NCBI GenBank assembly: GCA_033060915.1
Contig: CM065379.1
Location: 34,654,318-34,718,317 of the forward strand
Reading direction: 5' to 3'
DNA length: 64,000 nucleotides
From: Euryodendron excelsum
Taxonomy: Eukaryota > Streptophyta > Magnoliopsida > Ericales > Pentaphylacaceae
Part shown: positions 21,331 to 30,800 of the stretch, one piece after another
Numbering within the stretch: the first letter of the stretch is position 1
Layout of the letters: each line of letters begins with the position of its first letter
Notes under the pieces: model-generated
What the model saw: the letters and a program-made list of their open reading frames with translations, nothing else
Told to the model about the DNA's origin: nothing
Database searches by the model: none
Program-made: the position numbers and the translations under genes

Positions 21331-21592
21331 TACAAAATATGAAATTACTTATTTGATAAGAAAATGAAAACATTCATATAACAGAAACATGCTTAGAAAA
21401 ATATTATAGGAGATGACAATAAACTTAAAATATAAACTAGTTGGTGTGGACATTTCCATCACCAATTAAGTGATCTATTTTTCCATCAGGATTTTCAAAG
21501 AAATCTGAAATATCAAGGTGAGTGATTTCTACTGAGTCATCAAAGTTTGTGAAATTCATTTCAACATTTTTTTCTTTATTTTGTGTTGATGC

Positions 21593-21849
21593 TTAGTAAA
21601 GATCCACTAATGGTTTGGGTGTACGACATGTACGTGACCAATGCCCTTTCATACCACATCTATAACAAATATCTTCATACGTATTTGAGAGGTTTATTCT
21701 GTAAACCTTTTCCTTTTTCTTGTTTTGTTTCAGAGTTGGTCCACGAGTTATTCCACTGCTGGTGGTGTGGTGTAGTATTCTTAACTTGAGAATTTGAAGA
21801 AGTATAACTGTTATAACCTCCACGATAACCCCCACGATGACAAAAAGTA
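21593..21849 (-). CDS. Copia gag C-terminal part with zinc knuckle
   Basis: Contains CYRCGMKGHWSRTC, a canonical CX2CX4HX4C nucleocapsid knuckle, preceded by a Gly/Tyr/Ser/Asn-rich basic stretch (RGGYRGGYNSYTSSNS in an adjacent frame). The gag was split from its N-terminal half by solo LTR 2. Confidence 0.8.
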
Positions 21850-21854
21850 TTTCT

Positions 21855-24060
21855 TGTTGAGTCAAGGTTAATCCTTGTTGACTCAAGGTTAATTCCCATG
21901 TTGATTTTGATGATAACTAAACCTTGTGTTATGTTTCTAATGAATCTACTTAGTGTGCAGATTAACAAGTTCATAGTATAGACTTAAAATTCAATCTTAA
22001 GTCTAAATCTTAAGTCTAATACATATCAAGGAGAATGCATAACAAATTCAAGAAGCAAGCAATGAATTCAAAGAGCTATGCAATGAACCAAACTAAGAAA
22101 TGATGTCTATCTCTACTTCAAACATGTGTTCTACATTCGAAGAGATTGAAGGTGTTCACATGAAGCTTCTTTCAAGTATGCATAATTTCAATGAATATTG
22201 ATTTGCACCAGACTAAAGATTTCATCAGAATACACAAAGATCAGTTGAAGAAGTGCAATGCTCAGATGAAGAAGAATTGGTTGTTGAAGAGTTTGGAAAA
22301 TGCTCAAGAGATGATCTCATCTGGTATGCTAAAGACCAATTCAAGACATGTGATTGAAGTTGCCAAGAAGATGGCTCACAATGAATATCTAATCTCTACA
22401 TGAAATCCAAGTGAAGAATTCTTCTATAGTATAAAGAGTCAATGAAGATTAGATGTGTGAAGAGATTTCATCTAATCTGTAATGGTCTCTGTGTAGTGTT
22501 TATTGAACAATGAAGAATTGCTAATAAAGAGAGGAAATCAGACATGAAGCATTGTGAAGCTCTACAGGAAGATTGGCATTCAAGAAGATGTTCTACAATG
22601 ATTGAAGAAGCTTTGTAAATGAAGAAGTAAAGTTCAGTTTTAATCAAGTGAAGCTTTGACTGCTTGAGATTCAATAAGAAGATCAACATTCAATGATTGA
22701 TTCAATTCTAAGTTAAATAGAAATTAACTCTGATGAGTTAGGAAGATTTGATTGATCTTCATACCCCAAAGACATATTCCTTGAAGATCTTATACCAGTG
22801 CTTTGATAAGCTTGATCAATAGAAATCTGAAGGCTAAATTCTGGGCAATGAGGGGACTCATGAAAATGAGGAGTCGCCTCCTGATCACAGACGCTAAAAG
22901 GCCTAAAGACATTGAATAATGAGGGGACTCATAGAATTGAGGTGTCGCCTCTTGCACACAGAAGCAAATTATCTGAAGACCAAGTAGGCAATGAGCAGAC
23001 ACATTGTTATGAAGTGTCGCCTCACAGTGCTAGACGTAAAGGCTTGAAGATAATATGATCAATGAGCGAACACATTGTTATGAAGTGTCGTCTCACAGTA
23101 CCAGACGCAAAGGCTTGAAGATAATATGATCAATGAGCGGACACATGAAGATGAAGTGTCGCCTCCTGGTAGCAGAAGCAAAAGGCTGGAAGTTTAAATG
23201 ATCAATGAGTGGACACCTGAAGCAGAAGTGTCGCCTCATGACAGCAGAAGCCTAATATGAAGAAGATAGATGAACAAGGAGTCGCCTCATCAACCTGAAG
23301 AGGGGACTCATGAACTCAGTGAACTATATTTGGTAAATGCAGAAGCAAGAAATGTCGACACCACAAAAATGGAGCTGACTCCCTCTGTTGCAACGGCTAC
23401 TTTTCTTAACGTTATAACAGAATGGACATGCATTTATGATACCCAACCACCTCCAACGGATGGAATCAATGCAAGGGTATATATACTAGCCTCCAACTGC
23501 ATTTATAAATAAAAATCAAGGGAAAGAAACAACGAGAGACAAGAATCACTGATATACACTGAATATTCTTCCAACTTTCATCTGTGAGCTTTAATTATAA
23601 ATCTACTTTAGTTAGAGAGTTTATTTGTAAATTGTATACTCCTATACACTTGTAACTGAGAGTTTGAGAGTTCTCTTGTGTGAAGCAAAACTCTTGTAAA
23701 AGTTTAAGTGGAGCTTGGACAAAACCACTTGGGATTTGAAGAGCTCGATGAGGAGTTCTTGTAGAGTGAGCTGAGCACTTTGTCAATCAGCAACCTATCT
23801 TGTAATAGTTGATTACATAGTGGAAGAAGGCTTCAAGGAGGTCTTGGGGTGAGGACGTAGACCACGGTTTGTGGTTGAACCTCGGTAAATCTGTGTCTCT
23901 CCTTCATTGCTCTGTTTTCTTTGTTTTCATTGATAACTTTGCTTTGCATATAGATTGGCCTTGACTATATTGTTTAGATTAATTTTAATTAATCTTAACT
24001 TGTATTAATTTCTGAAAAACCCAATTCACCCCCTCTCTTGGGTTGCCTATTGGACCAACA
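21855..24060 (-). mobile_element. Nested solo LTR 2 (2,206 bases, SIRE/copia-type LTR)
   Basis: TG...CA with a perfect TTTCT duplication (21850-21854, 24061-24065), inserted in the Arg/Gly-rich part of the copia gag. On the minus strand it starts TGTTGGTCCAATAGGCAACC, then CAAGAGAGGGGGTGAATTGG, a start typical of long copia LTRs in dicots. No primer site, coding region or second LTR is present. It holds a 70-base minisatellite. Confidence 0.8.
22837..23300. repeat. Minisatellite, about 70-73-base unit, six or more copies
   Basis: Units start near 22847, 22918, 22990, 23060, 23130 and 23203, each with AATGAG(G/C)GGAC-ACAT, then GAAGTGTCGCCTC, then CAGA-GCAAAAGGC. Confidence 0.85.
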
Positions 24061-24251
24061 TTTCTGTCGTGTCCACGACTGCGGCCACGTCCACGATCAC
24101 GACCACGTTCATAAAATGAGACCGCATTCACTTCAGGGAATGGTGTAGAGCCGGTCGGGCGAGACTGGGGTTTTTCATCAGAAGCTCATTATTTTGTTCA
24201 GCCAAAAGGAGACATGAAATCAATTTTGAATATTTTTTGAAAATCCCATTC

Positions 24252-24580
24252 TCAATATTGCTGTTGCAGGAGCACATTCGATGTATGAAATGTAAAGTAT
24301 ATTTTTTCTAACATATCTTCATCAGTAATCGATTGCCCATATAATTTTAATTGTGAGCTGATTTTAAATAATGCAGAATTATACTCACCAACAGTTTTGA
24401 AATCTTGCAACCTCAGGTGCATCCAATTATAACGAGCTCTGGGGAGAAACATGGTCTTCTGGTACTCATATCTCTCCTTTAAATTTTGCCATAGTGCCAA
24501 TGAGTCTTTTACCGTGAGGTATTCAGTTTTTAATTCTTCGTGAATATGATGACGAAGAAATATCATTGCTTTTGCACGAT
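24252..24580 (-). CDS. Copia gag N-terminal fragment (UBN2/DUF4219-type)
   Basis: AKAMIFLRHHIHEELKTEYL, SLALWQNLKERYEYQKTMFL, WMHLRLQDFKTVGEYNSALF and ITDEDMLEKIYFTFH are hallmarks of plant copia gag. The frame's first residues (an Arg-Glu repeat) come from the LTR (CT)n tract fused to gag, so the true N terminus is deleted. Confidence 0.85.
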
Positions 24581-24775
24581 TCTCTCTCTTCTCTCTCTCT
24601 CTCTCTCTCACACTTTTCTATCTTTCTTCTCTCTCTTTTCTGTCTCTCTCTTTTCTATCTCTCTCTCTCTTCTTCTTTCTCTTTGTTTTTTTTTTCTTAA
24701 TTTCTCACAACATATATATAGGCATTTGAGACGGCTCATCCACCATGAGGTGAGGTGAGCCATGACCTCATAACA
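24580..24775 (-). repeat. Truncated 5' LTR of the copia element
   Basis: Only the 196 bases nearest the outer end remain. The (CT)n tract runs straight into gag codons, so an internal deletion joined the LTR to mid-gag. Confidence 0.8.
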
Positions 24776-25749
24776 AGATTATGTAGGTTCATTTTTTGTA
24801 AGAGGATCCACCATCAGTATTATTATGTAGGCTAATAGAAGATATGAGTGCAGTAATAAAGAAAAGTAGGCGGGAAATTAATTCTTTAGTGAGGTAAGTC
24901 TGTCAGCGAATTGCAAAGAATGGGAATGAGCTGCTGTAGCGTGTTGCCGAGAGGGGGCCCTTTTTTTTTTTTTTTTGAAGGTCAGGAAATCATTGGGGTG
25001 AAGGGCGAGGAGCGCGAATCTATGTGAGGGGTATGAGGGGGGCAGAAGTCGGAGGGGCGGAGCGAAAGGCGAGGAATGGGCAAGGGGAACTACATCGGAG
25101 GAAGGGGCGGGGGGTTTCCCACGCTTTTTTTTTCTTTTTTTTTTTTTCATTGAAGGTCATGGAGGGGTAGGTTCACGGCTGAAAATGGGGAGATCAAAAG
25201 ATATTAATCAACTTTCACACGATTGGCTAAACTTCCCACGAGCCGCAACTAGGTTCCTCTATCAAAGCATGTTTATATAAATTTATATAAATAGTTAAAA
25301 AATGCTTCCAATGAGATATATAAGTATAAATAGTGCTGCAAGATAATACACAGAATAAATGCAAATCATGGAGTGAAAATGCAGATCTTTTCAAATATGT
25401 AAGCCTTAGTGCAAAATAACGTTAATAAGCAAAATAAATACAAATCATGGAGTTAAACATAGATCTTCTTAGATCTATGAACATCACTACTGAAAGGTTG
25501 CTGTCAAAGAGTGCCAAATTGACTTCGGAGCCGTCCAAAGTAAGGGCTCAATATCAGAGTCAATTTGGACTAGAAGTAGCAATGAGGGGGAGGAGGGGCA
25601 AGGTGCCCATTGGCTTTATTGCCAAGACGAGAGGTAGTAATAAGAGGGGGTGGTTCATTAGACTCACGGTTGCCTTGCGAGAGACAATGTCGCTTCTCTT
25701 TTTGGAAGGCATCACATAATAAGTGTCACTTTTTTCCAGTGGAGTGTAA
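24776..25749. other. Third interior segment of the LARD-like element
   Basis: Non-coding. It contains G-rich module 4 and a local duplication (ATAAAT-CAAATCATGGAGT, about 25352 and 25434). It ends at LTR B. Confidence 0.5.
24953..25147. repeat. G-rich / poly-T module 4
   Basis: Two T runs bracket GAAGGGCGAGGAGCGCGAAT and GGAGGAAGGGGCGGGGGG. Same layout as the modules at 10546, 11036 and 15058. Confidence 0.7.
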
Positions 25750-25861
25750 TGCGGGCAACCTTAGATGCCGTAGGTGTATATGTATCCTCTGAGAAGTATG
25801 ACAGTCACCCAATGAACACCGAACCAAGCAGAAAGCGGAAGAGAGAGAATTGATAACAACC

Positions 25862-25894
<33 letters not shown>

Positions 25895-26468
25895 AGTGAA
25901 CTGGAGAATTCTCTTGATGAGCTAATGGGATGATTGTTTCTCTCTTTAGGAAGAGAAGCCAAAGCCTTTATATAGGCAACTCAGTCGGGGTGGAAAGGAC
26001 AATGCTTGATGGGATGTCCCTTTCATCCTCAAATGCCAAGAAGATCAGCCAAAATATCAGGAAGTTCGGGTTCATCTCAAGTATTAGAGGCCTTTGTCTA
26101 TTCCTTCTTGGTGATATCATCAAGTATCTTGGGGGTCTCTCTTATTGTGGTTGGTCAGAAAGATCTCCCTAAAGAGAACGCTTAGCATCACGACGATCCC
26201 ATAAATCTTAGCCTCCAAACCACAAGTCCCTTATGGTCCCTTGTGAAGGGTCATGGTCAACTAGAGGGGAGCCATTATTTTGGAGAGATACATCATTGGG
26301 CTATGCTCAAAGCCTAAGGATTAGAGTTACTGGAGTGTGTCCAAAGGTGATGGAGAATCCTTTGGTGCGACTCGATGTCACATGCTCAAGGTGGGATGGA
26401 GTATCCTTGAGCCTTGTTGGATAGACTGGTAGGTGTTAGGCCGGAGGAGGTCACAACATGTACCTACA
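25750..26468 (-). repeat. LTR B (5' LTR) of the LARD-like element
   Basis: 719 bases, TGCGGGCAACC...TGTACCTACA, same orientation as LTR A. It shares the (GA)n tract (25865-25894), the minus-strand TATA GCCTATATAAA and the block CTTGAGCCTTGTTGG. Confidence 0.75.
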
Positions 26469-26777
26469 AAAAGAAAAGGAAAAGGAAAAGAAAAAGAAAA
26501 AAGAAAAAGATGAAAAACAAAGATAAAAGGGTTTCACTTTCCTAAGAAAATGGCACGTTGTGGTAAGCTGGGATAACAGTAAAATGATATCCAGTATTGA
26601 TCTCTAAAATAACAAAATTAAATATATGTGAAGTATGCATAATTGGCAGGAGGTACACCAAAAAGTTATATGCATGATAAAACAATTAACCATCTTAAAT
26701 GCATATGAAAAAAGTATCATGAAAAGCAATTATGTACCCAGTGAATGTCAAAATTTTAACACTGCTGGACAACTTAC

Positions 26778-26946
26778 TATCATCCCTTTTCACCCCAGGA
26801 AGGGATACACAGAAGAGGTTGGAATCCTCGCATTCCCCAATGTCCATCAGTCTAATAACTGGTCCAATATGTGCCCTTGCTGCAGTCCCGGTCAATGCAG
26901 ATCCACTTCTGGTTGCAGTTACAATGTTTGCCCAATGTTTGCCCAT
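26778..26946 (-). CDS. Internal exon of the IDM2/IDM3-like gene (start of the alpha-crystallin domain)
   Basis: Encodes WANIVTATRSGSALTGTAAR, GPVIRLMDIGECEDSNLFCV and SLPGVKRDD: the linker and first strands of the plant ACD protein. The donor GTAAGTT follows at 26777 and leaves one base of an Arg codon, matching the last exon's phase. The 5' boundary is uncertain: directly upstream is a second copy of the GPVIRLM codons (25-base exact repeat, offset 99), then an in-frame TGA. The exon may begin at a cryptic acceptor or be damaged by this duplication. The link to 27118 is unresolved. Confidence 0.7.
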
Positions 26947-26967
26947 CAGTCTAATAACTGGTCCAAT
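26844..26967 (-). repeat. 25-base exact repeat, 99 bases apart, in the IDM-like gene
   Basis: CCATCAGTCTAATAACTGGT (+CCAAT) occurs at 26844-26868 and 26943-26967. An 11-base tandem, GGGCAAACATT in minus sense, lies beside the second copy. Confidence 0.9.
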
Positions 26968-27117
26968 CCTGGCTCAAATCTTTCTTCAAACCTGGTGTCT
27001 ACCCCAGCTGGCAATGGAGCTATATAACTTTATGTCACAGTTGTACCGATACATGGTACACTGCTGACAGGTTTCGCATGGGCATTTTGTGAATAATATT
27101 TGCTCTGGAGAAAATCA

Positions 27118-27799
27118 TTTAGAAGTGCTGCCTGCCCTCTGAGAACTATGCGAAGCCCTTGGGGGTGGAAACTTCTCATTAGATTCAACTTCCTGCGCTG
27201 CTACACTGTACAATACTTCACCATTGACAAAAGCGCGCAACCTTGCACTATCTCTATCTAAAAGAAAACATTCTAGCCCAGTTAGCCGCTTGAACCTTTC
27301 AATATCCTCAGGCTTAATGTAAACGATTTCTGGGTCATTGATAAATAAAATGTTTTCAATAGTCTCATATTGAGTTTTGAACCATGAATGGGGATGAAGT
27401 TGGGGAGGAAAGAGCTTAGGCAACTGAGGATAAGCAGCAGCGGGATATTGTGCCGGCATAGAGAGATTCCCATGGAAGAACTGGTGCAACCAAGGTAGTT
27501 TTACTACAACAGATTGATCTGCCTTTCTAAGTACATAGTGATATACCCTCTCTATTTCTACTGTTTTAATGTGGGAACCTGCAAGTTGCTCAGAAGTATA
27601 TGAAGGAAGACCCTCAGCAAATCTTTGCCAAACAGACATTTTGGGGCCTTTCTCCCCTGAGATCAGGCCCAAAAAAGTTACCCATTATGAAGTATAGGAG
27701 GAAATACTGATCATCACTTAGCATCAACCCACTCGATATGCTGTCCGATTCAGATCCCACAGCAATGAGAGACTCTGTAGCCTGAGGTGAGTCATCCAT
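27118..27799 (-). CDS. N-terminal exon of the IDM2/IDM3-like gene, with one-base frameshift
   Basis: The start ATG at 27799-27797 gives MDDSPQATESLIAVGSESDS, SGLMLSDDQYFLLYFIMGNF and FGPDLRGERPQ. The frame is then lost at about 27637-27642 (CCCCAAAATGTC, one base too many) and resumes as SVWQRFAEGLPSYTSEQLAG, IKTVEIERVYHYVLRKADQS, NDPEIVYIKPEDIERFKRLT and FPPPRASHSSQRAG. This N-terminal region precedes the alpha-crystallin domain in the larger plant IDM-type proteins. Upstream, CTTGCAG (AG at 27829-27828) is a likely acceptor, so a 5' UTR intron is probable. The frameshift may be a real null mutation or a sequencing error. After RAGSTSK the frame ends without an obvious donor. Confidence 0.75.
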
Positions 27800-27827
27800 T
27801 GCAGTTGTTGACAAAGAAAATCAAAGC

Positions 27828-30800
27828 CTGCAAGAAAAAGTAGCAGCTCTAAGGCCTCAAAGTATAACTCGACAAATTCTTAATCTTCAAACTATTTCGC
27901 AGAGAACATCATCAACAAATTAGACAAAATAACTTGCAAGGAGAGGAGGAGGTAAAACCAAGAACAAAGAAAAGAAAAAACAAGCATGTTAGATCGAATG
28001 CATTATCTGGCAAGTGATCACATGCTTGGGAGGAGAAAAATAAAAGAAAACGAATTTGAGGTTATTTATCTCATCATCAGAGAGTGGAGGGGCTGCATTC
28101 CTAATCTACCATCTGTGGAACTTATTTAGAATGCTGTTCAGCCCGAACAGATAATGATGGGGGACATAAAATTTATCAATTATAGTAACATCAGAAACAT
28201 GCATTATTGACTCTTATTTACAGATGAAAATTGTGTTGCACATCTACAAGGTTTGTACAGACTGAAGGAAGACCCTGAATATATCTTTTCAGGTATATCT
28301 TCAAGATTTCTGCAAAAATTGCATACAAGGGACAGCCGTTTATTTCTCGGATTGCCTTGAACCTATGAGGCTTCCTTGTTAATTTGTTAGCAGTTTCAGG
28401 GTGCTCATTTTGTATGTTGAAGAAAGTAGGCCTGCTTTTATGTGACAGTCTATCGTAGCTATGCTATTGCCCTACGGATTTAAGGCCTCCACTAAATCTC
28501 AAATGCGGGTGGCCTATTGCCCTGAAGCTATAGTGCTTCCCATTTTTATTTCAAGTAATTGCATAATCCTTAGTTGTCAAAGACAAGGTGGGGACAACCT
28601 GAGTGAGGATGTGAACAGCCTCATATCAAGGAAAAATATCCGATCAACTACTACTATTATTCTGAATTGTAACAAAACATCAAGCAAAAAAGAAAAGAAA
28701 AACAAACAAACAAAAGCTGAGTGTAAATGTAACAAAACAATACAACCATACATATACAGTTGATATCTTTAAGAACTTCAGTAATTTAATTTTTGAATGA
28801 AGGGGAAGGAAGTCAAACCCTAACCAACCAGTTGGGGAATGTACCCAGATAACAGTCGTGGAACAAATTGTAGTGGTAATAAATACAATGTGCAATTGAA
28901 GGGATAGAACTGTGCAAAATTTCATTAATCTCCAATAGAAGGTAGTTAAATATATTGCAACTTGAGGTTGTATAAGAAGCAATAATAAAGAGTACTGTGC
29001 AGATTTTGTTTCTCAGCTGAAAGTTGATCTTGTTATGGTGAACACCCTATTGGAAAGAGATGAGGGGATTTTGAATCAGAGGTATCTACAGTAAAAGAAA
29101 TAGTCAATGATTTTAGGGCCTTTTTTTTTTTTTTTTTTTGGGGTGGGTGGGTGGGTTAGTTGGCGTGGAAGTCCCTTTGATCCTTTGAGATACTGTTAGT
29201 TTTTAGTCGCTGGAGGTGAGAGTCCATTAAACTTGTAAAGCAAAGAGAAAAGGCTACTTGTGCCGTTGGTCCACCCTATTTGGGATATTACTAGGGGTGG
29301 ACTGGGTGGAGACCACCTTATTTGTTCTTTCATTTTAGAGTATGGAAAGGCAGAACAGGAAAAGCAAGGCGATGCATCAATCTAATTCTTCCCTAGATAA
29401 AGAAATTAGAAGCATATGCAGAATTGAAGAAAGCGTGGAAGCAGGGAAAAGCTTCTTCAGACATCAAAAGCTTTGACTGCTTAGGTAGCATCCAAAAAGT
29501 ATTGCAGAACTTATGTACATTGAATCTACATTATCTGTCAAAATAATATGACTTTCACTAAAGAACTAAATATTGGTGAAAAACATCTAACATAATAAAA
29601 AGAAGAAATAATAAATTTTTGCATCACTACTAGCTAGATCATCTTTTTCGATTTTTAAAACCGAGCAACAAAAAAGAAAAGAAATTGATCTTCCATTTTC
29701 TATTTAGTTTATGCCAAAGAAAATGCCTTATCTAGGGCTGCTCTTGTTAGCCTGGGGTGCTATGAAGGGTAGAGAGTTATAAACTGAAATTTAAGCATTA
29801 ATTGTTCAAAATGGCTGCCCTGATACTCGAAGCATTCTTGCACTTGACAACTTGAGTTTTTGCCACTGCACTGCACATAGGAATGGCACCTTAAATCTCA
29901 TGCTAAAATTTGCAAAAGACAATACCTTTTAATCTTTACAAATTCAATATTTTTGAAGCATCACATAGATATGCAAATTTGAGAAACTTGCTAACTTAAC
30001 TTGTCACAAGTTGGCAAGAGGATATATCACATAATTCACAAGTCTTTGACAAGAGAATTATGGTTGTCACAGGGTTTCGACAGGGAAGAGACATACATTG
30101 GTATTCTGGGAATTGACAACATTGACAGAACGGGGAAGGGGTACGAAAAAACTTCTTTAGTTTTAGGTATAGGCTAGCTATACTAAAATAGTCGGCCTGA
30201 AGCACAGTTTCGAAGCAGACACCTAATTACCACGGGATATTTTGTAACTGATGTATGAAATGATCTTCCAATCCTCTTTCCTAGAAATACCTAGCTCATA
30301 ATTTCCGGAAAATGAATAGAGATTTCAAATTTTTTTAAAATTTTATAAGTTGTAATGAATATCAAAATGTTAAAAATGAGTAATAAAAGAAGGTTCATAG
30401 AGATCAATTTAAACGTACAAACTCACATACGTACAAAAGAATAATTACATACCTGAAAAATATCATTCCACCATGGCACAAGAAGACAACACCAAACCAA
30501 ATGATAGAATCAGAGGACAACGTGCAGAGACTGTTCACAAGAATATTTGAACAAGGTGGAAACTGCTGCTGGAAGTTGGATGCTGTCTGCAATGGTCTAC
30601 ACATCCTGTCATATGTAAGCTTTGCACAAAAATGGAAAATCCAAAATGAATGTCATAGTCAGGCAAACATAAAATTAAAGTTTTCATCCATAAAAAAATG
30701 GAACCAATTCCAATCTTTCTCACCAGTTTGGTCTACTATCTTGTGAATGATGATAATCATGTTAACTTCTGTCGAGCCCATCACTTTTTTGAATCAGGGC

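Larger units (their letters stand above)
15594..24775 (-). mobile_element. Decayed Ty1/copia retrotransposon with two nested solo LTRs
   Basis: The left LTR (15594-16133) and right LTR remnant (24580-24775) both end ...CCTCATAACA, and the element is flanked by a perfect AGATT duplication (15589-15593, 24776-24780). Minus-strand order is gag, zinc knuckle, protease, pre-integrase, integrase, reverse transcriptase, RNase H, polypurine tract, 3' LTR: the copia order. The 5' LTR lacks about 345 bases, and the primer site and start of gag are missing. Coding regions carry stops and frameshifts throughout, so it is inactive. Confidence 0.9.
8718..26468 (-). mobile_element. LARD-like non-coding LTR retrotransposon hosting the nest
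   Basis: The two LTR-like copies are in the same orientation: 8718-9498 with a polypurine-type tract inward of it, and 25750-26468. They are flanked by AAATG (8713-8717) and AAAAG (26469-26473), a possible 5-base duplication with one mismatch. After removing nested elements the interior is 9499-11238, 14362-15593 and 24776-25749, about 3.9 kb. That interior has no gag or pol resemblance but contains tandem repeats and poly-T/G-rich modules, as expected for a large retrotransposon derivative. Alternatively the two LTRs are independent insertions. No clear primer site was recognised beside the right LTR. Confidence 0.55.
8254..26777 (-). other. 18.5-kb intron of the IDM-like gene, filled with nested transposons
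   Basis: The donor is GATGATA|GTAAGTT (GT at 26777-26776) and the acceptor CTGCAG|GAG (AG at 8255-8254). Joining the flanking exons gives ...VKRDD-R-EFSCEVE... with the Arg codon split A|GA, so phase and protein context both agree. The outer element occupies 8718-26468. Subtracting it leaves about 0.77 kb, an ordinary intron size. Confidence 0.8.

Noticed and set aside
22837..23300. CRISPR-like regular repeats
   Set aside because: About 70-base contiguous imperfect units without unique spacers, in a plant LTR; it is a minisatellite.
26635..27067. Plus-strand frames across the IDM-like exons
   Set aside because: Antisense shadows of the minus-strand exons; the duplicated peptide SNNWSN reflects the 99-base-offset repeat.
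30404..30746. Short overlapping frames on both strands near 30.5 kb
   Set aside because: No recognisable motifs; may be an untranslated exon but nothing supports a protein.
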